Below, piece after piece: positions 11,860-24,640 of a DNA stretch of 64,000 nt. This DNA is from Polyodon spathula (Eukaryota > Chordata > Actinopteri > Acipenseriformes > Polyodontidae): the NCBI RefSeq assembly GCF_017654505.1, contig NC_054536.1, positions 29,897,970-29,961,969 of the forward strand, given 5' to 3'. Every line of letters starts with the position of its first letter. The stretch's first letter is position 1. The notes beneath the pieces are model-generated. The model made no database searches. It had not been told where the DNA came from and saw nothing but the letters and a program-made list of their open reading frames with translations. The position numbers and the translations under genes are program-made.

Positions 11860-13240
11860 ACCAGGGTTATAATAATAACCGAATGTTCCATTTCAAGTAT
11901 GAAACATAACCACTACTGAACGGGTGAGTATACCCAAGCCATCGCAAGGGCAGTATTGCAGACCGACTATAATGCTGCAAGGCTAAGCCGAGGCTGCCTT
12001 ATGCGTTACCACTCGGGACCCCAATAACAAGTAGCTAGGGCTAAAAAATTGAGGGAGAAACTCACCTCTGTGCCTGTGTTGTAAGGGTTGACTGAGAAGC
12101 CGCACTGAACACTAGTTCCAAAACCAGGATTTTGAGGATCCATGACATTAAGTCTGTAGAACCTAGTGAAGGCGTAAGGAGTAGCCCACACCATTGCATA
12201 GCAAATGTCTCCGACAGATGCACCCTGGAATAAAGCCCACGAAGTTACCATGCCGCTGGTGGAGTGGGCACTGAGCTTTTCTGGAGGGGGGGAGGAAGTT
12301 GGTCGTCTCAAAGGCAGTCCTGACCGTGTCTGCTATCCATTTGGACAACCTCTGCTTAGACAGGGCTTGATAATGGGACTTGGCTCCACAGCAGACAAAT
12401 TGTTCAGACTCCCTCCAGCTTTTCGTCATGTCAGCGTAGTACACCAGGAGCTGTCACAATCTGTCAGACTGGAAAGGAGATGGATGGAAAGCCTCCAGTT
12501 CCACAAACCGGTTGACATGGAATGCGAAGATAGTCTTCAGCAAAAAGGCAGGATTGGTACGGACCATGACGTTTGTACAGGCTTTTGCAATACAGAATAC
12601 CTGCATCTCACTCACCTGTTTTGCAGAGGTGACAGCAAACAAGAAAGCTGCTTTAAAATGATACAAATTTCAGCTCAGCTGAATGCAGGGGCTCAATGCA
12701 AGCGTCACAAGTGCATTAAGCACCACGTTTATCCTCCAGTGAGGAACAATGTTCTTCACTGGTGGCCGAAGCCAGCAAGCCCCTTTCAAAAATTTCCCCT
12801 CATCAAATAGTTCAGGCAAAAATTGTAGTATTACTGCCATGGGTCAAACCCACAAGGCAGACACCTCGTCTGAAACACACCCTACTTATACCCATACTGA
12901 GAACACGTGGATGCTCCCCTGGCATTTTGTAGGGTGTCAATAACCCTATTAGACAGACCTAGATGGCTCAAAATGCAGCCGTTCAGGGGCCAGACCCAGA
13001 GCTGCAGACTCAATGGGACTAGATGCCATAAGGTCCCCTGTGACTGAATGAGCAGGTCGTGGTGCGTCGGCGGTCTCCACAGCTGGCTGCACAGGAGCTA
13101 CGTGGGTTGAAAACCAGTGTCCTGGGCTAAAGGAGCACCTTGGTCTGGTCCTGCCTGATTTTCTCCAGACACAGCAGGAGCAGGGCGAGGAAACTGTTAT
13201 GCCAGAGCATCTATTCCCAATAAATACATACCGAGCACTG
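11860..13240 (-). mobile_element. DIRS1-like tyrosine-recombinase retrotransposon, 5'-truncated and decayed
   Basis: Read on the minus strand, 13220-12970 gives fragments resembling the DIRS RNase H C-terminus and the linker to the recombinase (LGIDALA, IRQDQTKVLL, then SQGTLWHLVPLSLQLWVWPL). The recombinase remnant follows at 12960-12120. The 3' non-coding end (11860-11990) carries GTTCCATTTCAAGTATGAAA, a DIRS-type terminal sequence that recurs at 25165-25240. The reverse transcriptase is absent. Frames are broken by stops (for example after SQYGYK) and shifts. DIRS elements integrate with a tyrosine recombinase rather than an integrase and leave no target duplication, in line with the lack of clear flanking repeats. 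Confidence 0.8.
12120..12960 (-). pseudogene. DIRS1-like tyrosine recombinase (YR) pseudogene
   Basis: The order on the minus strand is as follows. A SAM-like N-terminal segment (VIDTLQNARGASTCSQYGYK) ends in a stop. Then comes FKAAFLFAVTSAKQVSEM with VELEAFHPSPFQSD (12666-12460), then SKQRLSKWIADTVRTAFE, and after a frameshift AHSTSGMVTSWALF ... FTRFYRLNV (12311-12140). Relative to the R-H-x-x-R-Y signature of the family, the first Arg reads Gln (SAKQV, family usually SAKRV), the HxxR Arg reads Ser (HSTS), and the final Tyr is kept (RFYRL). With at least one stop, one frameshift and two lost catalytic residues, it is inactive. A long open frame on the opposite strand (12205-12810) is only its antisense shadow. 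Confidence 0.82.
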
Positions 13241-13517
13241 ACATAAGAGCTGCACAGCACAGATGGCAGAATAAACAGTGTGTTGTCAGAACTTTCCACT
13301 TAGTTTTTGAAAAATTTATGAGTTACTACAACTGTGATCAATGCAATCAAACCACATTTTATTTCACCAACTCACAAGATTATAAAGACAGTAAGGATTT
13401 TGTGTGTAGTTTGGATAAAGAACCCCTCCTGTTAGATTGTATTCCAGGGTTTGATGTTTTACTGTAACTGCGGGGTATCAATTATACTCAAAAGAAAACG
13501 ATTGTAGAATTTCTTTG
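13241..13517. other. junction between the DIRS and hAT fossils, undetermined
   Basis: The sequence lies between the last DIRS-like match and the hAT-like match. It may be upstream hAT transposase sequence that has decayed beyond recognition. No domain can be read. Confidence 0.3.
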
Positions 13518-13690
13518 ACTGAATTTTGGAGAAATGCAGAAGAACCATTTCCCAATTTAGCAAGAAAGGCTAATATATTTGTCAGTTGTTACCAATTCTG
13601 TGGCTGCTGAAAGAAGTGTTTCTTCATATGGACACATTTTCACAGAGCAACGTCAGTCCATGCTTAAGTTTAATAGTAAAAAATAATGCA
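13518..13690 (+). pseudogene. hAT transposase C-terminal dimerisation-domain fossil
   Basis: The plus-strand translation gives FWRNAEEPFPNLARKANIFV and, after a +1 frameshift, TNSVAAERSVSSYGHIFTEQ. This is the hAT dimerisation signature (LA..A ... V.NS.AAERSFS..G.I.T..R). Only this C-terminal piece is recognisable, and a stop follows soon after. No terminal repeats could be assigned, so it is a fragment of an old hAT element next to the DIRS fossil. Confidence 0.65.
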
Positions 13691-13764
13691 CAAGAACTGA
13701 GAATGGATTTTCTTTTGTCTTTCATCCAAACATAAGTAACACTTATGGTCTTCTTATGAACAAT

Positions 13765-13818
<54 letters not shown>

Positions 13819-15331
13819 TTTTCAAAGAGCAAAAGAGCAAAACAAAACCACTTTGGTGATTTTTACATATATATATATAAATTTATTTACATGTTATAGA
13901 ATGTACAATATTAAATGATAGATTAGAAGATCAGTGGCAGAGTCACAGAAAATTGTGAATAAACTTATTAAATATTTAGAAAAGACAACTATATATTTAA
14001 ATAAACACAGGTTTATTTATTTTTAATTAGTAATTATATATATTTTTTTTTTTTTTTTTACAAAATGATTTGCGTAAAAAATGTACTGGTAAATTAAAAA
14101 CTATAATGTATTTACACTTATGAGTTCTCTGAAACAATATTGAAAAAACTTCCTTTCAAAACCCTGTTATACGTATTCACAGAGATGTAAGGGTTAAACA
14201 AATATCAGTAGCCACCTAGAGTGTTCTGTTTATTAATAATATGTACTTTGTTGTAATGGTATGACCGATTCAAATGAGTAACGTAGCATAATGAGATGAT
14301 TGTTTAATGACTGCTCATTACGTGGCTTACTGGGGAGGCTATATCGACATCTTGGGACTGTAGGATTAAATTACAGGTTAAAAAAACAAAGTCGTGAAAA
14401 ACGCAGGGAACTAGTTATGTGGCATGTTTAACACACACTGCAACTCTCACTGTAGCAAAACATTATACAAAATGGAAGAGGGCCAGGTAGCAGAGTGAAA
14501 TATGCATTTTCTTCACCACACATTCTCCTATATTGCTGTGTCCTATGTTCTACTCTACATATTATTGCAGCAATCTCTGTGCAATCTCAGACACATTTGT
14601 TTTTATATTTTTATTTGCATTTCTTGGGGTAAAAAAAAAGCTGTGCAACAGATAAGAGCTGCAGCAATGACAGGGTGATCTTTACATCTATGATAACCAG
14701 CCTGCTACACTGTACTATAAACCTCAGCACTCTACTACTGTATCAATGCACTTTCAGCTGGGATTAACAAAGCATGCAGGGGTGTTAGAATGTCACTCGC
14801 AAGTCGGACATCTTGGGGGAAGTGCGTTAGCTGCAAGGGCTCTGAGCATTTTAAAATAAATAGCTTTCTATAAATTACCACATATGTTTGTAACTAGTGT
14901 GACTATGCCTATCAAGGTTATGGAAATCAAACATCTAACAGTGCCTGGGTGTACTTCTGTATGTAAAAATATCAAAAACATGGAGGGTAATATTTTAATG
15001 ATGTACTGTACTAATGAGATATTAAAATATAGGTATTTAGTTCCACCCTGAGGCAAAGTGGCTGGTGATTGTCAACAGATTTAGAGGTGATGCGGTGCAG
15101 GAGTAATCACAGACGATTGTAATCCGTTTGGAAAAGATTTTATTTTAATCCGGGTCTGGTGACCAAAAAGAAAATGCTCCGGCAATACACAACAATGTGT
15201 AATGCGCGGAGCCAAATAAACGGGTTTACAGTCCCAAACAATAAGTGTTATCCGCCCAACAATACTAAAACACGGTCACCAGTCCAGGGTGTGTGTAGTA
15301 GTGCTCGTGGTGGGTGATAATAGGCTATTTT
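13691..15331. other. AT-rich non-coding stretch
   Basis: It holds an (AAT)n microsatellite (13767-13817), a short (TA)n run (about 13866-13880) and a poly-T run (14045-14059). From about 15060 the base composition becomes more balanced and CpG-richer, which suggests that the LTR-like insertion may begin there. No gene seen. Confidence 0.5.
13767..13817. repeat. (AAT)n microsatellite
   Basis: About 16 units of AAT/ATA. Confidence 0.95.
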
Positions 15332-16088
15332 GTGACAGTTCGTGAAGTGCAGTTCCGTCTTGTGCTGGCCCAAAAGACACAGCTCCGGAACATGTTTAGC
15401 CTTCTGGTGGTTCAACAAACAAGGCAATTACACGCAAATCAAAAAACGCACAGAATATTCTTTTCACAATAATGTTTCTCCGGCAGTGTGGCAAAGTGCC
15501 CGCCCCTGTGTGTATTTTGTGTTGTGTGTTAATGTTGGTGTATAGTCATTGGTACACGGGATATAAACGGGTCTGCGTAACACGAGTGTTTAAAATGTAT
15601 ATTTGTATTTAGGCACGAGGATTGCACAGCACTTCACGTGCAAGTAAAATGTAATAATATGTGAGCAAGGGGAATTGCACTTTATTAATTCACGTGCAGT
15701 TGTACCGCGACTCCAATTAAATGATTGATTAGCAATCATGTCTCGGTACAGCTGCATAAAAGCTGCATGTTTTCACTCATCCGGGGTTGTGTGTTCGGTG
15801 AGTCAGAACAGGATTGGAGACGGAGGCAATAAATAATAAAATAATAACGTAAAGTTAAAATATCCGCTCACCATGTTTTGTGTAGTGTTAGTCCGTTTTG
15901 TTTGTCTCTCTTGTTTTGGCGAATGTGCCGTGTCCTGTGTTTGTTACAACCGTTCATTTTCTGGCTGTCTGTTCATTTATTAAATGCTGAGCGAAATCAT
16001 TCGCTCAGCTCCACCAAACTCCACCTCTCTCTGTCGTTTAGTTCCTGTTTCTGGTCTGACGTCACCCACTGCAGCCGTCTTTGTGACA
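15332..16088 (+). mobile_element. possible LTR-like segment (low confidence)
   Basis: The segment begins TGTGACAG (15332) and ends TTTGTGACA (16088), giving TG...CA ends. It has a TATA-like GCATAAAAG near 15755, then AATAAA sites near 15827-15845, as in U3-R of an LTR. It is richer in CpG than its surroundings, and the altered composition starts earlier, near 15060. No target duplication, primer-binding site or coding partner was found, so the ends and orientation are uncertain. Frames inside it (such as 15878-16201) carry no known domain. Confidence 0.3.
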
Positions 16089-17689
16089 GGCAGTTACAAC
16101 TGCGGCTCTCTCAGTCCTTCCAGGTATACGCACACAACCCAAGCGAAGGAAAAGATTACCGATTCTCTGGCCCCTTTATGCCATTACGCATGACCCCTTA
16201 GTAAACGATTGCAGCTGCTTATATTGCTTGCAGCTGCTACCTCGTTTACCCTCCAGGTCAATATGTTCCTGCAATGGAGTCTCTCCTTCATCCAGGCTGA
16301 CCGACTTCCCAACCCTGGAAATGAACTGTCAGGCCAGCCCGTTTCAAGACTTTCCCTTTCACTATTTTGTGCCCTCACAGATTGGGAGGGAGATAGATTT
16401 CCAACCAGAACTCATATTTCTGTCACACACCCCCATTTAAATCAACTGAATATGTACTGCTGTACAGAAAATGAAGCAGAAGTACAACTACAAATATTAT
16501 CTAGATTTATTGTGCAGCTGGAAGGCAGCAGAGTGACGTTCTCCTTTGTCTAGATGTGTTATGTTGTTTTCTTTCCTCTTAAATCACACCCAGTGACTAA
16601 GCCCTACAGTGCATGCTGCTTTGCCCTGCAATGACATACGTACATAAACAACTGCTGTTAAGGAAGGATCCCACGACAGTGTAATGCAATGAGATACCTG
16701 CAAACCAGGGGTGCTAGGGCCATTATATTTTAGAAACTTTTTCGCCCAGCACTGGAAAAATATTAAGTGGCCAGCAGCCAATATCCTGACCACTCTGCAA
16801 ATATTAAGACAGCAGGCAGCAAGCTTCCAGCCAGAATTGCGCTTTGAATTCGACGAAGTGCTGTGTTCCTGTAGAGATGATTCAGTTGTACCCTGCAGGC
16901 TTCACTAAAACAATGCCTGGAGGGTAAAGCCAAGTTCAGTCACACATCTGGTAATCTTTTTTGGAACCAGGTCAGTATTTGGAAAAGTCATGATGGTCTA
17001 GTTCAGTGCAAGTCTGTTTTTTCACTCCACAGAATTTTTGCATTCAAGTTTAAATCCATCAAAGGGCCCCCACTATGCAGGCATGGTTGACGCAACTAAA
17101 ACAATTACTCCTACAGCAGTATTCTTTGATTGCTTTGGTATTTATTCCACTCTACTAATAGTGCAGCACACAAAATACGAAGGAGCAGCAAGTGGTCTAT
17201 CTAAAACACAAATTGCTAGGCAGACCGACATTAAAAGACCTAGGATCAAAGAACTTCCTCATATGCAAGGAGTGCATTTTTTATTTTTTTTTAAATTTTT
17301 ACTGGATCCCAATTTGTAATCTATCCTCCCTTCACTCAATTCCAATGATAGAATGGCCTATGAATCGCAATATTCCAAATGACGACCATGTTAATAAGCA
17401 GATGCAGAATTCCTGCTTAATTCAAGAATGAACATATTTTCTTTTCCACACATTGTACTTATTATATAAACAGAATAGTCCATGAATGCACAGGCAGTGA
17501 TATGGTTATTTTACCGGTTATCCATCCATCCACATTCATGGAATAACTACAATATCTGTATGATTGTGCCATTGGTCACAAGGTCCTTAAAAGTGTAAAA
17601 TTGGAACACCCTCAATTTTTACCTTTTAAAAGAAGTAAAAATAAAACATCTCCATAATGAGTTAAAAAGCCAAGTCCCTCTAGGTTCAC
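16089..17689. other. non-coding, no feature recognised
   Basis: Several short overlapping frames exist at 16184-16553 on both strands, but none has a domain, signal peptide or splice context. Nothing else could be supported. Confidence 0.45.
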
Positions 17690-18472
17690 ACTGGGTTTGT
17701 TTAGAGGTATTGCTCCGCACTTGAGATGGTTCGGTACATTTGATGTGAAGTGTGAATAACAAAGTCTGCTTGGGAAATGAACCTTACCAAGTCCACCAAA
17801 AGAGATGGTCTCTGTCCGTTTGGCAATCGCACCGAATCTTGTTCGCTTGTTAAACGTCAATGTGAACAACTGCTGGACTTGGTCCTTTTGCACTTAGGAA
17901 ACAAACTATACAAGGTAACCCAATTAAACATTTTGCACGAAACAAGTAGAGCAAAAAACAAAAAATGTCTTTGGGAACTAGGGTTACCAGACATCCCAGG
18001 AAAACTGGTCGGAAACAGTAAAATAGTTAATCATCCCAGTTTTGTTATTGCATATATTCAGTCTTTTCTCAAATTACTTTGTTTAATGCCGACAGTAGGA
18101 CAACCGTATAGAATTGTGTAAACTTCACTGTTCTCCTACTGTAGGTAGTCAATAAACGTATTAATTAAATTAGCGAAGTGCTCCCCCAGTGCCTTCTTCC
18201 AAAGCTATATATAAGAATCTAAAACATGCTAAGTTAAAAACCAGAGCAATACATCAATAGCTGCCATCTTTAAATATTTCTTGCAGGATATTGTAAACAT
18301 CCAGTTCACACACCACATAAACAAATCGAGGACACTTCAAAACTGCAGTGTGTAAAAACAGAAATGGACCCAGTCCTGAACAAAAATGGAAAAGGACCAA
18401 TAAAAAAAAACAAAAACAAAACATGGTTTCAAACTAAATGAACCAGACCCACCCAGTGTGAATGCAGCTTTA
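17690..18472. mobile_element. possible MITE pair with TTCACACTGGG inverted ends
   Basis: TTCACACTGGGTTTG near 17694 faces the inverse CCCAGTGTGAA near 18456-18470, about 780 bp apart. TTCACAC(T/C)GGG-type ends are common in fish DNA-transposon MITEs. The inner part (about 17980-18240) starts AGGGTTACCAGACATCCCAG and may be a second, nested element. No clear target duplication was found. Confidence 0.35.
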
Positions 18473-18738
18473 GTGTACAGGATACTATAGATATCACGGC
18501 CCTTCATGGTGAAACAGGTCTGCAGATCTCTATCCTGGTTTCATTCATCTCAGATACAGTCTAACAATCCATTTGCCAAACAGGGCTCTCCAGCATTTTC
18601 CCATTGAGGGTCCAGGACTCTCAACTAAACAAAATTAAGGTCCCAGGGGAAATTTTGGGGGTCCCAGTGAAAATGTTGGGAGTATAGCATAACGTACAAA
18701 GTGTTAATGTTATGACACAAATCTTTTGACCTTTTTAA

Positions 18739-18769
<31 letters not shown>

Positions 18770-21700
18770 AACAATAAGAAACCAACTATAAGCCACAAAC
18801 AGTTTTTTTCTGTCTAAAAAGAAGGAAGAAATAGAATCCATAAAAGCAACATTCCACAAAGATCAAAGGACAAAACTAGCCATTCGGTTGGTCCAGACCC
18901 CCACCCCCACGGTGGGGGGTGTGGGGGTGCTGGTGGTGGAGGACGAGAATAGTTAGAGACCAAATGCTCCAGAAACAGGTTTTTAAGTTCATAAATCACC
19001 TGAACTAATTTTCTCATTCAATACTGAAAGCTATGCATGCTCTGCTCTCCGTGCCAGAACACTAACCTCTGGAAAAGTGACAAGTGAGGTCCTGCTTTCA
19101 TTACATTTCTTAAAAAGGCATCAACATAACTAATACCAAACTTGAGGGGAGTTCGTTTTTTTAAACATATTTAACACGGTCGGCTAGTAGGAGGGAGATT
19201 TAAAAGACTCACATCAAAACCCTGTCCACATTCTGAAACTTGCAGCTCACACAATGCAGCTATATTACCTGCATGATTGATTGATTACTTAATTAAAATA
19301 AATCAATCAATCTGCAGCATCAAACGAACAGGCACGAGTCCCGGGGACGCAGACAACCTGCAAACCGGAGCGTCCCGACAGACCATGAGGGTACCCGCCC
19401 CAGACAGCCTTGCCAGCACAAAGACGGGATCGGGGAATACATGTGCATGCTAAAAAACAGCACAGAAAAAAAAAAAAAACCTCTACTGGGTGTGGAGATT
19501 TATTTATTTTTGCTAAAATAAATACACTTCTAAATATTCAGTATTCTGTGCAGAGCCGTGGTAGCAAGCCAAGAGAAGCATTTCATTACAAGGAAACCAT
19601 TACTGTGTCAGCTAATGTTATCATTACTGCAGCACCATGCGTTTCAATGCCAACAAGAGCCACGTGCCACTCACACAGAAAACCACAGCATTGAATATAT
19701 TGAATTCAGCACTGCCATTAACTTTTTTTATTGCATGTATGTGGATCTTAAGATCGGACACTGTTTATATAATTAAATTAGCCCCTGTCTGCTGTGAATC
19801 GTTGACGTTTTTCTATTACGTTTGTACATTACTCAAAATCTGTCAACTACCAGGGGTTGTTCCACAAGTACACACAATGCTTGACAACATGAAAACAAGC
19901 CTTCCAGCGTACGTCACAGAATATATGATGCTTGAACAAAATAATGTTTTTGCAAGTGTGATTTGTAGTGAGTAACAGACAGAGCGACTGTGCCCTTTTC
20001 CTTTCTATTTCATGACATCACTAGCTGAGCAGCCTCACGGGAGAGGACAGCAGGTTCAAGCCTTCATTATAACCCAACACATTTCAGCAGAAAACAGAAC
20101 TATTCAACATGCAGCTCACAGTGGTGTAACCCACTTGTCATTCATGGTTCTTTCAAACAAATGTGTAAACAAAAGTACCGTGCCTAAAATTAGCTTTCCC
20201 TTTAAGATGGTGGGCTCTAGTCACAGAGCTGAAACTGTACTGGGCCACTGATCATTTTTAATTAACAGCAGCAGCAAACAGTTTCATGAATATCAAAGAT
20301 GATTTTATTCATAAACAAACCATGAGTTAAAGCTTTGTCATTTAAGGTAGGGCTAAGGAAAGACTTGATAAATAAATTAACAACTTTTTTTTCCTTTTTC
20401 TCACCAATCACTATTTAAAATGTTTAAAGTAAATTGCCAGCAGTTCATTAACATTGGGTAATTTTATGTATTCCGGAACCAAAAAAAGGTAAAATGTCTG
20501 AATTTAGGGTATTGTATTTTAAGAAGATTAATACATATTACAATTTGTGTTCTTAGCCAGTATTTGTGGTCTGAAAAATAAGACTGTACATTGAATTTTG
20601 TTTTGTGGACTTTTGGAAAGTACCGCATTTGTTTTTTGCATACACATCCAAGAAAAACAAAATAACTGTCAAAAAATAATAAGCACGTCCACTTTTTTTT
20701 TAGTGATAGACACAAAAAGAAGAATATGGTGACCTTTCAATTTAAAACATTTCTATACATCTGTTCTTTGAAATAAAGCACTGCATGTTTTCTGAAAAAA
20801 TATGAAGATAACAAATTATATGCAGTAAAAAGCATGTCAATTGTTTGCACACCCTCAGTGTACTGTAAAGTGCTTCAAGACAGGGCTGAAAAATGGTGTG
20901 CAATAAATCAAGCATTGAAGTATTTCTACAGTGAAATACCAGTTAGAATATATGATACTCTACATAAAACAATCTTTCATCTAGTCTCAATCTAATCCAA
21001 ACCATTTCACATAAAAAATAGCCAAGTTAAAGAATACATGAAATAAAGGAATTAGCCTTAAAAGGATGTTGTAATAATTCACCCAATATCAACAGATATT
21101 ACAATGTTGATTTGCATTTGGTATTAGTGTCTACATATCTGTACTGAAACAAGGGGAATGGTATTCATACAGTTAGGATATTTGCAACATTGTAATTGTT
21201 TTCACAAAAAAAATGGTCCTGTACTGTGTAGAGTCTAACTTGGCAAGAATAACCAATGAGACAAGACCAATACACAAGAGTCTGTGATTCTGGCCAATCA
21301 GCTGACTGTAGTCAAGGCTAGTTTGTGTCATCTTTCAAAATGGAATAAACTTCCAATACAGTAGGACTGGTTGGGCAGAGGCACCTTATTATGATCTCTT
21401 AAGGAATGGGTTAAGGTGCAGCGATCTATATTTCAATGACATTATCTTTGCAAAGGAACCTTGGCTTATCGGTATTCTGAGCAACATGTGCAATTCACAA
21501 GGTAACATGTGCAACTCAATTCAATCAAATCAAACGGGCAGGCAAGGTGTGCTGACTGATCCTAACCCTGGAAAGATCTGTAGGTGCGTTATAATATCAA
21601 AACTTGCATACTGTGGGCGTACTATACATTTTGGATTCCCGACGCTTCGAAATCTCTCCCAGACTGGTCTCATTCAAGCTACCTGAATTAAAATACTGTT

Positions 21701-24309
21701 TAGAAACATCAGTATAATGCTTGCTTGAATGCTGGATTGTATGTCTCTGTTTCCTTATCTGCAACCTCTATCAACAACCATATGTGCTGATATAAATATT
21801 TGAAAAATCAATAATAAAAATTAACACACTGTCCAGACACTTCTAATAGGACCACTACAGCTGGACAGAACACTGCTGAAAGTTTTGCTACTGGCTAAAT
21901 TGTTAGCTCGATTACCATAATCATAATTGTTGTGCTTTTTACTTTGGTTTAAATCTCACCAAGATGCTCGCTTTACCACAGTGACAAAGGACATCTGCAG
22001 CAACACATACGAAAATAATAATTAAAAAAAACAAGGAGAACAAGGAAAAACAATGCAAACATATAGACACACAGTGCTGCAATACCAGTGCAGCTCAGGC
22101 ATATGGTTGTTTGATCCCTTTATTGAAACTGATGTTATGACAAGGTGGGTTGCGAGAAATGGCCTGGGCACATATTTTTAACTACAGCTAATCAATGTTA
22201 TACTAGACTTGGAAAGATGGGATGATGGCTAGAATTTGCTGTTCATTGTTAATGTGGACAAATGGTAGTATACTGCGTAATGTTAAGCAGAATTCAATTG
22301 GAATACGGGCTCTCAACCCGCAGTTTTCATCACGACACCAAAACAATCTAACAATGTAAATATAACTGTCAAGATATTGTTTAGTAATTCTGTATGCCCA
22401 TCCTGCCACCTGTCTGTCTGCCCCAACTCTATATTGTGAACTGATAATTATGATTTTTCACCAAAGTTTTTTTTTTTGTTTGGTCACAGCGTTTTTAAGT
22501 ACCCCTAGGTTAAACAAAGGTATGACATGTGTTGTTGAGTAATTGACAGATTCCAAGTGTGCACATTAATACAGGTTGAGAGCATATATTCAATATTTGT
22601 CCTGACCAAACTTGACCCTGAGTAAACATAAACTAAGTAATAAAAATCAGGACTTCTTGAGAGACTAGACCCAATATATTTAAGTTGTACATTAACTATG
22701 GAGGAACAGGCAGTTTGCCCACATTGTAATTACAGTATAGCCCTCAGATCACTAAGATTTGTCTGGAGTCTCACAAATGCTCTAGGGAAGTTTGAGGAAT
22801 ATAAAACGTGGTGCTACTTCAGAATTGATTCAATTTGATGAGTAGGACATTGCTATCGAGACTAAACTGCCACCTTCACTGCTCAGCCACAGGGAAGCAA
22901 GTAATACGCAATCAGACACTTAGCTAATATTAAAAAATAGAGTCATGCTAAAAACACTGGGAAATCTGAGGCACTTTCCATTAAAAACCTTCTATAATAT
23001 ATACAATGTCCAAATGGTAAAATAACTGGAACGTTCTAGCATGGAATTTGACAACATGCCAACATGGTCTATTAAAATGTATCATGTAAAAATTCAACAC
23101 AGCCTTGAAACAGTCTGGAAATTAAAGTAGTTAGAAGTACAGCTATGGCCAAAAGTGTTCTTCATAAAGTGGAATCAAACCTGCTGAACAATGTTATGTC
23201 AACATATTGCATTACATGCCGCTTTGTAGTTTTCCATAACTGAGAAATTGATGTGGCATTTCGAAATCTAATGAAACACCACACTACTATTCTGGCTTCT
23301 GGTAGACTTCTGCAATATCGTGTTGTAGTTTCTTTGATTATTCTTTGATGTTATGCAAAATGTTTGCAAAATGTTTGGCCATCGATGTATATTGTCTATT
23401 CTTAGCTTTTCTTAAGACACAACACTATAAAAATGCCTAGTTCAAATGCAAAATAATACTGTGAGCATTATCTAGTCAGTCAGTCACAGACACCCACCCA
23501 CTGTAAATTCTAAATAAGAAATGGCAATGATGCGTAATGAAATTTGGAAAAGTGCTATTTAAGACCTAGATGTCATCAGGGTAGCAAATAAGATGTTAGT
23601 ATTGTGGTAAAGTATATAAAAATGATTGATTTACAGTATGTGGATTACCATATTCCTTCAAATTTAAGACGCAGCCCTAATTTCCCACCCTCAATTTGAG
23701 AAAAAAAATCAAATAAGCATCTACTTGCAAAGATACAGCTTCAGATTACGCATATGTAGGCAGTTTGCACCAGTCTATCACCAGACAGAGCATTACAGTG
23801 ATGCGCTGCTTCTAATTGCCGGTTGTGATTGCTCACACCTGTTTTTCTCCCAATTTGTTAATTGCGGTATTGCTTGGTATGTCCAAAAAATACGGGGGTC
23901 TGATCAGCATTTCTGATCTGTCCATGGTGGTACTGTTTGTTAGAAATGCTGAAATTGTAAAATCTTCTCTCTGAATTCCTAAGGAAGCTTCTCTGAAAAT
24001 GGCTACCTGATAATTCAAGATTGTGCAGTAACGTTTTGGTTCATCTTTTGTCTGCAGTAAAGCAGAGGGAACGCAAAGCCACTTTTCCAGGAACAGTGGC
24101 TTGAAACCCGATCCCAGGTGCAGAAGACCTAAGTTGAGGCAACTTTCCTGTATCAAACCCCAAAGTCTCCCCTGGTGTGCCATGCAGTGGCCTGAAACCT
24201 AGCATCCTGAAACCAAGTTCCAAGCAACAAAGTGGCTCCGTGATCCCTCAGTTTCAGTCAAGCTGCTGCTTGTGTATTCGGGCAGGGACATCATTGTTCG
24301 TCTTTTCTG
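18473..24309. other. long non-coding stretch
   Basis: Mostly unique-looking AT-rich sequence. It contains a C21/A12 homopolymer block (18739-18771), a short CCCACGGTGGGG-type GC hairpin near 18905-18918, an ATTGATTGATT ... AAATCAATCAAT inverted pair near 19275-19310, and a slightly GC-rich patch at 19320-19440. A motif near 23647-23700 (CCTTCAAATTTAAGACGCAG) resembles the end of a fish MITE family but has no partner end. None of the open frames here has a recognisable product. Confidence 0.45.
18739..18771. repeat. poly-C / poly-A homopolymer block
   Basis: A run of about 21 C followed directly by about 12 A. Confidence 0.95.
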
Positions 24310-24640
24310 TACAGTGCACAGACTTTGCACAATAAGCACAGTATGGTGGGCAATGCACAGTATATACATCACAGTATAAATGGAACGGTATAGTGCTAAT
24401 AATATTACACAGTACATAGAGTACAATGCAACCATATGGTACAGTGCACAGACTTTGCACAATAAGGACAGTGCAGTACAGTATGGTGGACAATGCACAG
24501 TATACACAGTATGGTATAGTGCTAATGATATATTACAGTACAATGCTGTGCACAGTGCAGTACAGTATGATGGGCAATGCATAGTGCTAATGATATATTA
24601 ATGCCCAGTATATAGTGCACAGTACCTCTGGTACAGGTGT
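24310..24640. repeat. degenerate minisatellite, period about 130 bp
   Basis: ACAGTGCACAGACTTTGCAC occurs at 24311 and again at 24441. The words AGTATGGTGGGCAATGCACAG, ACAGTGCAGTACAGTATG and TAGTGCTAATGATATATTA recur to about 24640 with shortened spacing. The array is built from nested ACAGT/GCAC words, so internal slippage is likely. Open frames across it on both strands (for example 24199-24582) come from the repeat and are not genes. Confidence 0.75.

Noticed and set aside
12205..12810. Longest plus-strand open frame after the transposase (201 codons)
   Set aside because: It is antisense to the DIRS recombinase, whose motifs read clearly on the other strand; the frame has no domain of its own.
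23640..23910. TTTAAGACGCAG motif as a complete MITE
   Set aside because: A possible left end is present but the right end could not be identified with confidence.
24199..24582. Cys/Tyr-rich minus-strand frames
   Set aside because: They translate the minisatellite words and are repeated out of phase on both strands.
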